A stretch of DNA of 64,000 nt, taken from contig QRDG01000609.1 of the NCBI GenBank assembly GCA_012064385.1, forward strand, positions 362,047-426,046, read 5' to 3'. The first letter of the stretch is position 1. Every line of letters starts with the position of its first letter. The translations under genes and the position numbers were made by a program. The DNA comes from Puccinellia tenuiflora (taxonomy: Eukaryota > Streptophyta > Magnoliopsida > Poales > Poaceae). The notes below the pieces were generated by a model. It was not told where the DNA came from. It made no database searches and was given only the letters and a program-made list of their open reading frames with translations. Shown here piece after piece: positions 23,307 through 33,840 of this stretch.

Positions 23307-25055
23307 TAATGGCCTTTGACGTAGTTACCTGCGTCAAAAGAATATGGTTAGGTTGAGACTCCAAGTGCAGAGTGTATAGTATAGGAAAGACAGTTTTTCC
23401 CACGAGGGGTGACTCGAGGATTTAATATCAAACTCTCGGGGAATCAGTAGTGAAAGATTTATCTTCTTATCCTTCTCTTGAAAACCTACAAAACAAAGTA
23501 AATTGTTTTGTGCCATCAACCTCACCAAGTGGTTGTCAAGCAAAAGGTGTGAGAATGATATGAAAAGATAATGAATGCAAAACAGTAAATAAATATGCAA
23601 TGATGATAAATAAATATGCAAGGATGGTGAAAACAATAATGGATGATATTTTTTGGTTTTGTATTGTGAATGCAAGATGTAAAAGTGTTTTTGTATTTTC
23701 GGATTTTTAAATGGCAGAAAATGGAAAATGGATAAAAGTTGTTGGAAAGGTGTTTCTTATGATTAAAAATGGACCGGGGTTCATGGTTTCACAAATGCAC
23801 TCACTCTTTAATAAAGTGGTAGATAATGGAACACTAGAATTGACATATGAGATTGCAACATAAAGGTTTCATGATAAGTTACTAATTATATGGGCATCAC
23901 ATCCTAACATAGAGATCTTTTTTTTATTAATCTCTCTTATACTCCACCAAGATGTGAACTAAATCTTAGCACCTCGGTAATTAAGATAAATCAGAGTATA
24001 GCTTTAAGTTCTATGACATGAAATTAAAATAAGAACATGCTAGATCTAGTCATGGAGAAGTGGCAATGGTCACACCCACATCTCCGGTAGCAAGGTATTT
24101 TTCTTTATCCCTAGTGAGGCAACAAAGTAAGGTAAAATACCCAAGTGTATCACGGAACTTCTGTCACTTTCACCGCACTAGCCACCCCCCGTTACTCCAT
24201 CTAATGCATACGTTCACCCTCACATGCTCTCATACACATGCTTGATCAAAACAAGTAAACAAGAACGGGGTACATAATATGCATCTACTTTCATAACTGA
24301 AACAAAACTATTGCAATCTCAAACATATATTAACTCATAAAAAGATCCACCACAAAGGTATTATATAGATGACCGTAATCATGTTCAGCAGCTCATACGG
24401 TACTAATTAGTGAAGCTCAAAGAGATAAGAGATACATAAGTTACCTCCACAAACCTATAGTCCAGGGGTGGACTACTCCTTCTTCATCATGGAGACAGTG
24501 GAGAAGTCATTGGAGAAGATGGAGACCACGCCGGCAGCGCCCCGCCGGAGTTTTCCCCCTCCAATCTGCAGCTCCAGGTCTCTGTTTCGTGGTTTCTGTG
24601 TTTCGGCGGAGCTCCCTTCCGAAAGATGTCGGGAGACTATTTTTATAGTCGTTTTTAGGTCAAGACGGGGGCTCGGGGAAAAAGATCGACGGACATCGGA
24701 GCTCGAGGCCCAGGATAGTGGGCCCCACGCGGCCAAGGAATCTGGCTGCGTGGGCCCACCTATCTTGGCCCTCGGGTCTCCGCTTGTTCGCTTCCTTCGC
24801 TCCTACGCCTCGTTCCTTCCAAAAACTGATGCTCGTAAATTTCCAGATCATTCGGACGTCGTTTGGGTCCTTGAAACATCAAAATATAGAAAATAGGGTT
24901 TTCTGCCAGTGCAGGGTTAATTCCAGAAAAATAGGGAAACTGTGAAATATTCCCAAAATCAATATAAAACAATGATATAACCCTTATATGACGCAAATAT
25001 GATTAAAATATAAGTAATATAATGCAATGTTCATGTATGCATTTTACATGTATCA
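23307..25055 (-). repeat. Left (3') LTR of the gag-only element
   Basis: A 1749-bp repeat, nearly identical to the right LTR apart from scattered substitutions and small indels. It contains the GC-rich promoter-like part at about 24530-24870. Confidence 0.9.
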
Positions 25056-27535
25056 ACATCCCCAAGCTTAACCTATACTCGTCCTCGAGTATGAAGGTGA
25101 TAAAACTAACATGGACTTTGCTTTTTAATACTATCAATGGATATCAAAGATGATTACTATTGCTACATAGAGTCAAATGATTCATTCTTCAAAGGAGTAG
25201 CAATATACAATATAGATTATGAAGTGATATCAAATATTCAATGTAAGGATGTTCAATGATAATTCACGAAGTGTAACATAGAAGAAAGTACTATGGACCA
25301 AATGTATGCATAATGAAAAGTTAAAACATCCTATAATGATCATAGAGTACTCTTGTAAATCTGAATATAAAAGGTGGACACTTTGGAAAGATATATAAAT
25401 GAGTAGAGGTAAAACATGGATAAGTTTCATCTAACTTCCAAATGCTTCTACTTAAGTTAATTTTTGCAATGTGGTATTCATTGGTGTCAAGCTCTCATTA
25501 CCCCTATCATAGCATCTTGAATGGTTAAAGTTTAAAGTGAAAGCAAATATGAGTAGTGTGCTTGACAAAGTATGGGTTGAATGCCTCATGCCCCGTGAAT
25601 ACGAATACCTACACCACGGTGTTACTCAACTCGGGCCACAAAGTAAGTTCAAGTTAAGGTCATTGTAAGTAATATAATAGCGTCATCAAGAGCGTCAACT
25701 GGGGTACTTTTTGTCCCAGGACATGGAACAAACCCATGTCAAAATAACAAGACAAACAAACAAAATGAACAATCTCAACACCCTTTTTTATTTACTATTG
25801 GTATAGCTTTTTATTGTGAGGTGCATCACTGAAGGTTCACCATAGCATGTAAGTAAATTTCCACCATGAATGATGCATGGCTTAGATTAGCGGCCCAGGC
25901 GTCTCTCTAGCAATTTATATAAACTCCTCAAACTTACCAAGTTTCCGCATTTATTTGGCACCATGATAAGCATCCATAAACAAAAGTACATGATATCAAC
26001 TAAATATAATTAAGAGCATGTTGAAAGCTTGCCATGTGACAGCACATATGAGCTAACTCCCAACCAAGACTCTTGTCAAGCTCACAACTTCATAATTTTA
26101 ATCACACTAAGTGCAATAAAATTAAGGTGTGCATCAAGTTCGTGAGAGCTTTTTAACCAACTTTTCCCATAAAAATCAATAACATAAGCACTTTAATTTT
26201 GAAACATAGATAATACAACATAACATGATAAACATACTCGGAATAACATAAAGCAAATAGGTAGATATCGTGGACTCACTGGAAAAACTTTGGTTGAAGG
26301 TGTTGGAAAACAAGTTTTTACTTGTTGGAAATTTTTGGGCTAGCAAGAGGGAGAAAGTTGACCGTCTAAATGCATGCATAAGTGTCCATAGAACTAACCA
26401 ATCCATGTTAAACAAAGAAAAGTAACATTCAGCATCAAAACATGAATAGAAGATAGCTCTTGATAAAACACTCGCAAATTAATACTCATTAAAAAGCACA
26501 TGAATCATGCAACTATATGTATCTTTTTGAATCAACTTAAACATCCCTTTCCCAATATTTTTAATAGAATACAACTTAATTCAACCCAAATTCCAGTAGC
26601 TCTCTCACGTATAATGATAGTGGTGGTCTCAAGACAAACAAAAATCAAACCGAAATAAAAAGCAAATAAAAGACGCTCCAAGTTTATGCGATAAAGTGCA
26701 TTGATCGAAAAACAGAAGTTAGACGTGTGCAAACCGAGAGTGTGTTGGTCCAGTGGGGTTGTATTCACATCCCCAAGCTTATGGTATTCACCATCCTTGG
26801 ATAGCTCTTGGTGCATCTCCTCTAATCCCTGTAAAAAAACTTCAAAACACCGTTTCTCCCATTTCTTTTCTGTGGATGACATTAGTGGTGATAGACAAAT
26901 GAATTGCTTGCTGCATAAAATCCTTAAAAAAAATCATATGAATGTCTATAAAGAGTATAATGTTGTATGCCTACTTATAAACTCAATTGGATAAAAAAGA
27001 TTCAAGTTAAAAGTTTAAAGAATGCATCAAACAAAATGGGACAGAATCTGTCCAGAGAAACAGCAGCAGCAAAATGCATTTTCTACCCTACTTAAATATG
27101 TCTAAAAAATCTCAAAAAATTCATGCTTACACAGAATGAAAAGTTTCAGCTACAGTTCAAATATCAGCTCATTCAGAGTTATAGAATAGGAATAAAAAAT
27201 TATACCGTGCACAGATTCGTGCTGGAATAAAATCTCCGAATGCAAAAAGCAACTTTTTAAACCAAAATAGGTAAAACTTGGCACTTTATTAAAAATTCCA
27301 GAAAAAAAACTAAAAACTAAGTCTCTTGTTACAGCAAGAGGACACAAATAAAATCAAAAATAAAAACAACCGGGTTGCCTCCCGTAAAGCGATTTCTTTA
27401 TAGCCATGTAGCTAGGCTTCTTACTTGATATTTATGATGGACGAAGCTCATGAGGGAGCTTGAACTTTGATATGTCCCTCTTCCTTGAGAAGTGTTCCAT
27501 GCACTTCTTGTGTGGAACTGAAACTTCACATTCCC
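25056..27535 (-). other. Non-coding 3' interior of the gag-only element
   Basis: About 2.5 kb between the end of gag-pro and the left LTR, where an autonomous gypsy element would hold RT, RNase H and integrase. Reading both strands I find no polymerase motifs (no YxDD) and only short frames. It is AT-rich, with a motif CGGGTTGCCTCCCG near 27370 that is common in related gypsy elements. Confidence 0.7.
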
Positions 27536-29430
27536 TTATTTTGAATGAATGATAGCACCTGTGGTACGAAGAAAAGGTCTTCCAAGAATAATTGGACTAG
27601 AGGTTTTATTCCCCATATCCATGATTAGAAAGTCAACAGGTACAAATGTCATATGCAACTCAATCATAACATCACTTACTTTTCCTAAAGCATGTTTAAT
27701 GGAATCATCAGCAAGTGCAAGTTCAATAGAGCATTTTTCAAGATTCTTTAATTCAAGAACTTCATATAATTCTTTAGACAAAACAGAGACACTAGATCCT
27801 AGATCTAATATAGCACGGTGTGTCTCTTTTCCAATGGTTACTAGTACTTTGGGAATCCATATATCCCTAAGCTTAGGTGGTATCATAGCTTCTTTGTTGT
27901 ACCTAGCAATCTTTTCTTTTAAAACATGATTAGCAATATAAGAACCAAAACCTGCTTGGTTAACATTAATGGAAGGATCACTTGCCAATTTTTGTAAGAT
28001 AGATATTAATTCATGCAAGCTACAATTATCTAAGTCAAGTAATGGTTCCTTGACTTCACTAAGCATTTTAACTTCCTCAACTTTTATTTCTAACTCAATT
28101 AATAGAAGAGATTCATCATATTCAGTTTCATTAACTTCTTCTTTTAAACCAACAAGTTGAGACATAAATGGCAACAAATATTCAGGATAGTTCAATAATT
28201 CATTAAGAGTTTCCTCCAAAGTAAGAGGAACATTTTCAGCAATATTAATAGAATTCATTCCAACCACAGGTGGTGCTTGTGGTTTCCCTGCAGACATACT
28301 CAATAAAGTGGCTTGGTTATCAGCTAGTTTTGAAAGGGCTTTGTCTAGTCCTGCAGCTTGGAGTTGTAAGCCTTTAATATCAGAACTAATAGAAGCAACA
28401 GACTTATTCAACTCTTGTATCATGGTATTATGACTAGCAACTTGTTCCATAAGAATTTTATTAGCCTCAAAATTATCATTACTTGGTGGCATAGGTTTCC
28501 ATTTATTATCACTAGTATTAGGATATGGAACAAAAGGACGGTTGTTGAGAACATATGGGGTTTTATTATAAGAATTATAATTGTTGTTACCATACCCATT
28601 ATTACCATAGTTCCTAATGAAGTTAACATCAACATTTTCAGGATTATTACCAACTAGTTCTTGCAAAGGGATATTTTCAATATTTTGTTTATTAATGAAA
28701 ACAAGAATAGTGTCCATTTTAGATGACAAATCATTTGTTTCTTCTATGGAGTTTACTTTCTTAGATGGATTAGGTGCTCTTTCAGTATTCCATTGACTAT
28801 AGTTTTGCAAAATACTTTCTAAGATGTTCTTAGCTTCTACTATAGTTTTTCCCATGAAAGCCCCTCCAGCAGCAGAATCAATAATATTTCTAGACATGTA
28901 ATTTAGACCATTGTAAAAATAGTGTAATATGGTCCATTCGTTGACCCCATGTGAAGGACAAGTTCTAAGCATAAGTTTTATCCTATCCCAAGCCATGGCA
29001 ACGTGTTCATTTTCATTTTGCCTAAAAGAAAGAATATTGTTTCTATTTTGCAAAATTTTAACAGGGGGATACTATTTCTTAAGGAAAGCTTCTTTTAAAT
29101 CATCCCAAGAATTAATACTATCAGTAGGTAGTGAATGCAACCACTCTTTAGCTTTTCCTCTAAGTGAGAATGGAAATAACTTCAGTTTTAGAATATCACT
29201 TTCCACATTTTTAAATTTTTGCATGTCACATATTTCAACAAAATCATGAAGATGCATAGAGGCATCCTCCATAGCACTACCGCCAAATTGTTCCCTAGTT
29301 ATCAAGTTCAACAAACTAGGACTTACTTCATAACTATCAGCTTTTATCTCAGGTGTGGCAATATAGGCCTAGCAATAAATTGATCATTTTGAGTGTTTGT
29401 GTAGTCACACAACTTAATTCTGTCTCCCAT
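27536..29430 (-). pseudogene. Athila-like gag with C-terminal protease-like domain (broken)
   Basis: The probable start is the ATG at 29430-29428 (MGDRIKLCDY). A 1-nt frame change near 29345 and one in-frame stop near 29072 (LKK*YPPVKI) break it. The gag fold is clear: LLNLITREQFGGSAMEDA, KLFPFSLRGKAKEWLHSL, AFMGKTIVEAKNILESI. A central Asn/Tyr-rich linker and an acidic region follow. The C-terminus carries a retropepsin-like segment AILDLGSSVSVL and later SPIILGRPFLRTTGAII, as in Athila-type gypsy polyproteins; DLGSS replaces the usual DTGA/DSGA loop. The frame ends after IIHSK at 27536 with no pol downstream. The protein would form the particle core for the element's RNA. Confidence 0.85.
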
Positions 29431-29821
29431 TTTTGCAAGTTTTTTTATGTGTTTTTAATTTTTTTTATGCAAAACTGAAAATAAAATGATACTAAGCAAT
29501 GCAAACCGAAATAACAAATGCAACACAAAATGCAAAACTGAAAATAAAATATGCAAACCGAAATATAAATATGATATGCAAGACAATAACAAAATAAAAT
29601 AAAATGCTTTGAAGGTAAAGATGGATAAGATGATGCTCACGTAGGTGCAACCTCCCCAAGCTTAGGTGTTTACACAAGTTGGCGATGAAGTTGACTTTGT
29701 TGTGAGATACTCTTTTACTAGTCCTTAGGCAACGGAACCAGAAAGTGTGGTGCGTGACTTGAAACTAGTTGGATAAATCTTTACAGCAATGATTCCCCGA
29801 CAACGGCGCCAGAAAACGTCT

Positions 29822-31568
29822 TGATGGCCTTTGACATAGTTACCTGCATCAAAAGAATATGGTTAGGTTGAGACTCGAAGTGCAGAGTGTATAGTATAGG
29901 AAAGACAGTTTTCCCCATGAGGGGTGACTCGAGGGTTTAATATTGAACTCTTGGGGAATCAGTAGTGAAAGATTTATCTTTTTATCCTTCTCTTGAAAAC
30001 CTACAAAACAAAGTAAATTATTTTGTGCCCTCAATCTCACCAAGTGGTGGTCAAACACAAGGTGTGAGAATGATATGAAAAGATAATGAATGCAAAACAG
30101 TAAATAAATATGCAATGATGATAAATAAATATGCAAGGATGGTGGAAACAATAATGGATGATATTTTTGGGTTTTGTATTGTGAATGCAAGATGTAAAAG
30201 TGTTTTTGTATTTTCGAATTTTTAAATGGCAGAAAATGGAAAATGGATAAAAGTTGTTGGAAAGGTGTTTCTTATGATTAAAAATGGACCGGGGTTTATG
30301 GTTTCACAAATGCACTCTCTCTTTAATAAAGTGGTAGATAATGGAACACTAGAATTGACATATGAGATTGCAACATAAAGGTTTCATGACAAGTTACTAA
30401 TTATATGGGCATCACGTCCTAACATAGAGATCTTTTGTTTATTAATCTCTCTTATACTCCACCAAGATGTAAACTAAATCTTAGCACCTCGGTAATTAAG
30501 ATAAATCAGAGTATAGCTTTAAGTTCTATGACATGAAGTTAAAATAAGAACATGCTATATGTAGTCATGGAGAAGTGGCAGTGGTCACACCCACATCTCC
30601 GGTAGCAAGGTATTTTTCTTTATCCCTAGTGAGGCAACAAAGTAAGGTAAAATACCCAAGTGGATCGCGGAACTTCGGTCACTTTCACCATACTAGCCAC
30701 CCCCCGTTACTCCATCTAATGCATACGTTCCCCCTCACACGCTCTCATACACATGCTTGATCAAAACAAGTAAACAAGAACGGGGTACATAATATGCATC
30801 TACTTTCATAACTGAAACAAAACTATTGCAATCTCAAACATATATTAACTCATAAAAAGATCCACCACAAAGGTATTACATAGATGACCGTAATCATGTT
30901 CAGCAGCTCATACGGTACTAATTAGTGAAGCTCAAAGAGAGGAGAGATACATAAGTTACTTCCACAAACCCATAGTCCAGGGGTGGACTACTCCTTCTTC
31001 ATCATGGAGACGGTGGAGAAGTCGTTGGAGAAGATGGAGACCACGCCGGCAGCGCCCCGCCGGAGTTTTCCCCCTCCAATCTGCAACTCCATGTCTCTGT
31101 TTCGTGGTTTCTGTGTTTCGGCGGCGCTCCCTTCCGAAAGGCGTCGGGATACTTTTTATAGTCGTTTTTAGGTCAAGACGGAGGCTCGGGGAAAAAGATC
31201 GACGACATCGGAGGCTCGAGGTCCAGGATAGTGGGTCCCACGCGGCCAAGGAATCTGGCCGCATGGGCCCACCTATCTTGGCCCTCGGGTCTCCGCTTGT
31301 TCGTTTGCTTCGCTCCTACGCTTCGTTCCTTCCAAAAACTGATGCTCATAAATTTTCAGGTCATTCGGACGTCGTTTGGGTCCCTGAAACATCAAAATAT
31401 AGAAAATAGGGTTTTCAGCCAGTGTAGGGTTAATTCCAGAAAAATAGGGAAACTGTGAAATATTCCCAAAATCAATATAAAACAATGATATAAACCTTAT
31501 ATGATGCAAATATGATTGAAATATAAGTAATATAATACAAAGTTCATGTATGCATTTTACATGCATCA
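29822..31568 (-). repeat. Right (5') LTR of the gag-only element
   Basis: A 1747-bp repeat beginning TGATGGCCTTTGACATAG and ending TTTTACATGCATCA. In the minus orientation it is the promoter LTR and lies next to the tRNA-Asp type PBS. Confidence 0.9.
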
Positions 31569-31894
31569 GTATCCTATCAATACTATTGAGCCCTGTGCCA
31601 GGATCTCACATCCTTTCCCCCTTAGAAGACCGATGCCCCCGTCGGTCAACCCCCAGTCCAGGAACGTTCCCTCTTGGCACATGTCTGTACGTCCAGTGCC
31701 GGCACATGCTCCACATGTCCGCGCATCTTACCCGCACACGTCCGAGTTACCGCAAGGTTCGGCTCTGATACCAAATGTAACACCCCGGCCCACCCCCGGG
31801 CCGGGCCTGTCAACCCTGGCAGCTCTCTAGGATCTATAGACTGGCCCCACACACCAACACTAGTCTTTTCTACGCACTTTGTCCTCACTCGTGC

Positions 31895-31965
31895 GCACCC
31901 GGGAAGGACTTCCCAGTCGGTCACCCATCCTCAATTTTCTCTGGTCCAAGCATGCTTAACCTCAT
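31895..31965 (-). ncRNA. 5S rRNA-like segment in the right Cassandra LTR
   Basis: On the minus strand it reads GGTTAAGCATGCTTGG, then GAGGATGGGTGACCGA, then CTGGGAAGTCC, all matching known plant 5S rRNA text in order. A CG to CA change is seen in the A-box (GCGTGC to GCATGC). Confidence 0.78.
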
Positions 31966-32497
31966 AGTTATTTTCAGATGAGCTTCTGGAAAAGAAGTTG
32001 CAACTTGTTGATATGAGTATCCTATCAATACTATTGAGCCCTGAGCCAGGATCTCACAAAGGATCTTGAACGACAGGTGACTGTCACGCTGATAGGAATT
32101 CGTGGAGGGTAAAGGGCAGCATCAGGACCAGCGCCAAGAAGTTTGTGGTCGCGATGCGGCAGAAGCCAACGGAGCACCACCGTGAGGGGAGTGCGTCGCT
32201 GTCGGAACCAACCTATTTCGCTAAGGGCGATAGCGTGCTCTCCCCTATTGTTGGATGTCAAGGTGTCCTCAGCGTCCACCTCAAGCACTCCTATTCCGGC
32301 TCGCAGCTCTGTGGAGGGAGCAAGCATCGTTCGGCATTCCGAGCGATGGTACCGAGACAAACGACGGGCTCGGCAACAATGTGTTCGGCAGAAGGTCCTA
32401 TGGCGCGGACGAGGCCAATTTGAGAACTGGATAGCAAGATCATAGATTTATATGCACATTGTGTTTGTGTTCGTGAATAGCTCCAAGCTTTGCCATT

Positions 32498-32930
32498 TTG
32501 GCCGGAACGATACGGGATGGTGGCCGTCCCGGTGTCACCGAGGGCGCCGCTGTGGAAGAGAAGGAGGAAGAGGAGGGTGAGGAGGAAGAGATCGCCGTAC
32601 AAGATGTTGAGACCAGGAAGACCATCAGGTCGAGGAAGATAGGAACTAAAGGGACGATGTGGAGGACGTGGTCTCATGTGAAGCTTGTAAACCATGACCC
32701 CATCACCGGCGCAAACAAAACCTTCAAAAGGTATTGGGAGAAGATCGCCGACCAATCCAATCAGACTAGATAGTATGGTACGTTCGCCAAATATCATGTC
32801 CACAGATTCGACAATGCAATGTCGCATAGGTGGAAGACCATACAAATTGATTGCAACAAGTTTCATGGAGACCTTGAACATACCAGGGGAAGAAATGGGA
32901 GCGGCAAGACAATGGAGGACCATGTAAGTT
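32498..32930 (+). pseudogene. Harbinger ORF1-type (Myb/trihelix-like) protein fragment
   Basis: The frame from 32498 gives an acidic KEEEEGEEEE stretch, then WSHVKLVNHDPITGANKTFK and YWEKIADQSNQT. A TAG stops it at about 32771. The same style continues in a nearby frame with DNAMSHRWKTIQIDCNKF and LEHTRGRNGSG. These match, from memory, the Myb/SANT-like and NAM-associated region of DNA-binding proteins encoded beside Harbinger transposases in grasses. Such a protein binds element ends and partners the transposase. The fragment is broken by a stop and has no neighbouring transposase here. It may be the 3' part of the ORF interrupted by Cassandra. Confidence 0.6.
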
Positions 32931-33084
32931 TTAAAACTTTGTCGTAAGTCACAATAGCATTGTTATCAGAGGATGGGGGTGAGGGGTGGGGGTGTTGTGT
33001 CCTTATAGTATTCCAACAACACCGATGGTGTTCTTCCTTTCTTCCTGATGTGACGAGCCTAAAATCGATTGTCGGAAAACGACC

Positions 33085-33840
33085 ATCAGGCACCACTAAA
33101 CCCCTCCCCCCTCCCCCCCCCCCCCACACACACACAAACATAAGAGGGCAAATCTGGTCTTTCTTCCCTAATTAGTTAATTAAACAAATTAAATTAAGTG
33201 GCCCACGAAGCCCATATCCATGACATGTATAATTACGTATTAATCTGACGACGTACGGGAAAGCTTGCGATGGCGCTTGAAGCCGTGGTGTTCCCAAGGC
33301 AGCACCTCGCGTGCAGCACGGCTGCGGCTATGTTTGTGCACGAGTCGTCGCTACGGCGCGGCATCAACATTGACGAGCTCGAGGAGTAGGGCAGCGTGGT
33401 GCTTCAAGAAGAAGAGACAGCCGTGCCTTCGTCTCACTCGGGCACGACGACCGCCCCAAGTAGTGATTCAGGCGGATCGTCGTCCTCTCGCCAAAACTCT
33501 CAGCGCATAGCCGCCACGTATTTCGCCACCAAGCGCCTGGCCGTGGAGCCACCCGGCTCCGGCTGGTCGGCGTTGCCGTTGTGTTGTTCGCCTCCCAGTG
33601 CCTAGCGGCGCGCCATGGTCCGGCTGGGTTGTTAGAGTGCGCCCAAAGTCTGGTCGCCCTTCTCCTCAAGCTGGTCAGTGTGCATGACGCTCGTCGGTGG
33701 ACCTGGATAGCCCGTGGATATGGGCTTCGTGGACCACTTAATTTAATTCGTTTAATTAACTAATTAGGGAAGAAAGACCAGATTTGCCCTTTTAAGTTTG
33801 GGAGGAAGGGGGGGGGGGGGGGGGGGGGGGGGGCACCGAA
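33085..33840. mobile_element. Foldback element with long inverted repeats (Pack-MULE-like)
   Basis: The left arm (about 33143-33222) and right arm (about 33700-33800) are inverted copies with a few mismatches. Both contain, read inward, GGGCAAATCTGGTCTTTC, TTAGTTAATTAAAC and CCACGAAGCCCATATCCA. Outside them lie a C-rich tract (13 Cs at 33113-33125) and a G run of 26 (33808-33833). Between the arms is coding-like host sequence. Long inverted repeats around a gene fragment fit a Mutator-like Pack element, but a 9-bp target duplication was not established. Confidence 0.6.
33270..33700 (+). pseudogene. Unidentified gene fragment inside the foldback element
   Basis: From 33270 the frame reads MALEAVVFPRQHLACSTAAA, with an in-frame TAG after ELEE at about 33387-33389. 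It then continues GSVVLQEEETAVPSSHSGTT and a Ser-rich stretch to a stop near 33605. Codon use is GC-rich and looks like captured exon sequence. I do not recognise the parent gene. The first stop and later frame changes mean it is unlikely to be functional. Confidence 0.45.

Larger units (their letters stand above)
23307..31568 (-). mobile_element. Gag-only gypsy-type LTR retrotransposon (TR-GAG-like) nested in Cassandra
   Basis: LTRs are 23307-25055 (1749 bp) and 29822-31568 (1747 bp). The right copy starts TGATGG; the left has TAATGG, a mutated end. The target duplication is GTATC at 23302-23306 and 31569-31573, inside the Cassandra LTR. In minus orientation a PBS TGGCGCCGTTGTCGGGGAA (tRNA-Asp type) follows the right LTR (plus 29792-29811), and a purine tract AAGCTTGGGGATG adjoins the left LTR. 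The 4.77-kb interior encodes gag and a protease-like domain only. I see no reverse transcriptase, RNase H or integrase, so mobilisation would need proteins from a related element. Confidence 0.92.
23051..32058 (-). mobile_element. Cassandra TRIM retrotransposon, one LTR split by a nested element
   Basis: The left LTR is 23051-23306 plus 31574-31610 (293 bp, interrupted), the internal region is 31611-31775 (165 bp), and the right LTR is 31776-32058 (283 bp). The LTRs begin TGTAACACCCC and end TCTCACA. On the minus strand the PBS TGGTATCAGAGC (31762-31773) follows the right LTR after 2 nt, and a purine tract AAGGGGGAAAGGA adjoins the left LTR. There is no coding capacity. Each LTR carries a 5S rRNA-like segment, the hallmark of Cassandra. 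The flanks AAGAA (23046-23050) and AAGGA (32059-32063) look like a target duplication with one change. The original length was about 741 bp. Confidence 0.88.

Noticed and set aside
31895..31965. A true 5S rRNA gene
   Set aside because: It is diverged, lies inside Cassandra LTRs that carry 5S-like text by nature, and is not in a tandem 5S array.
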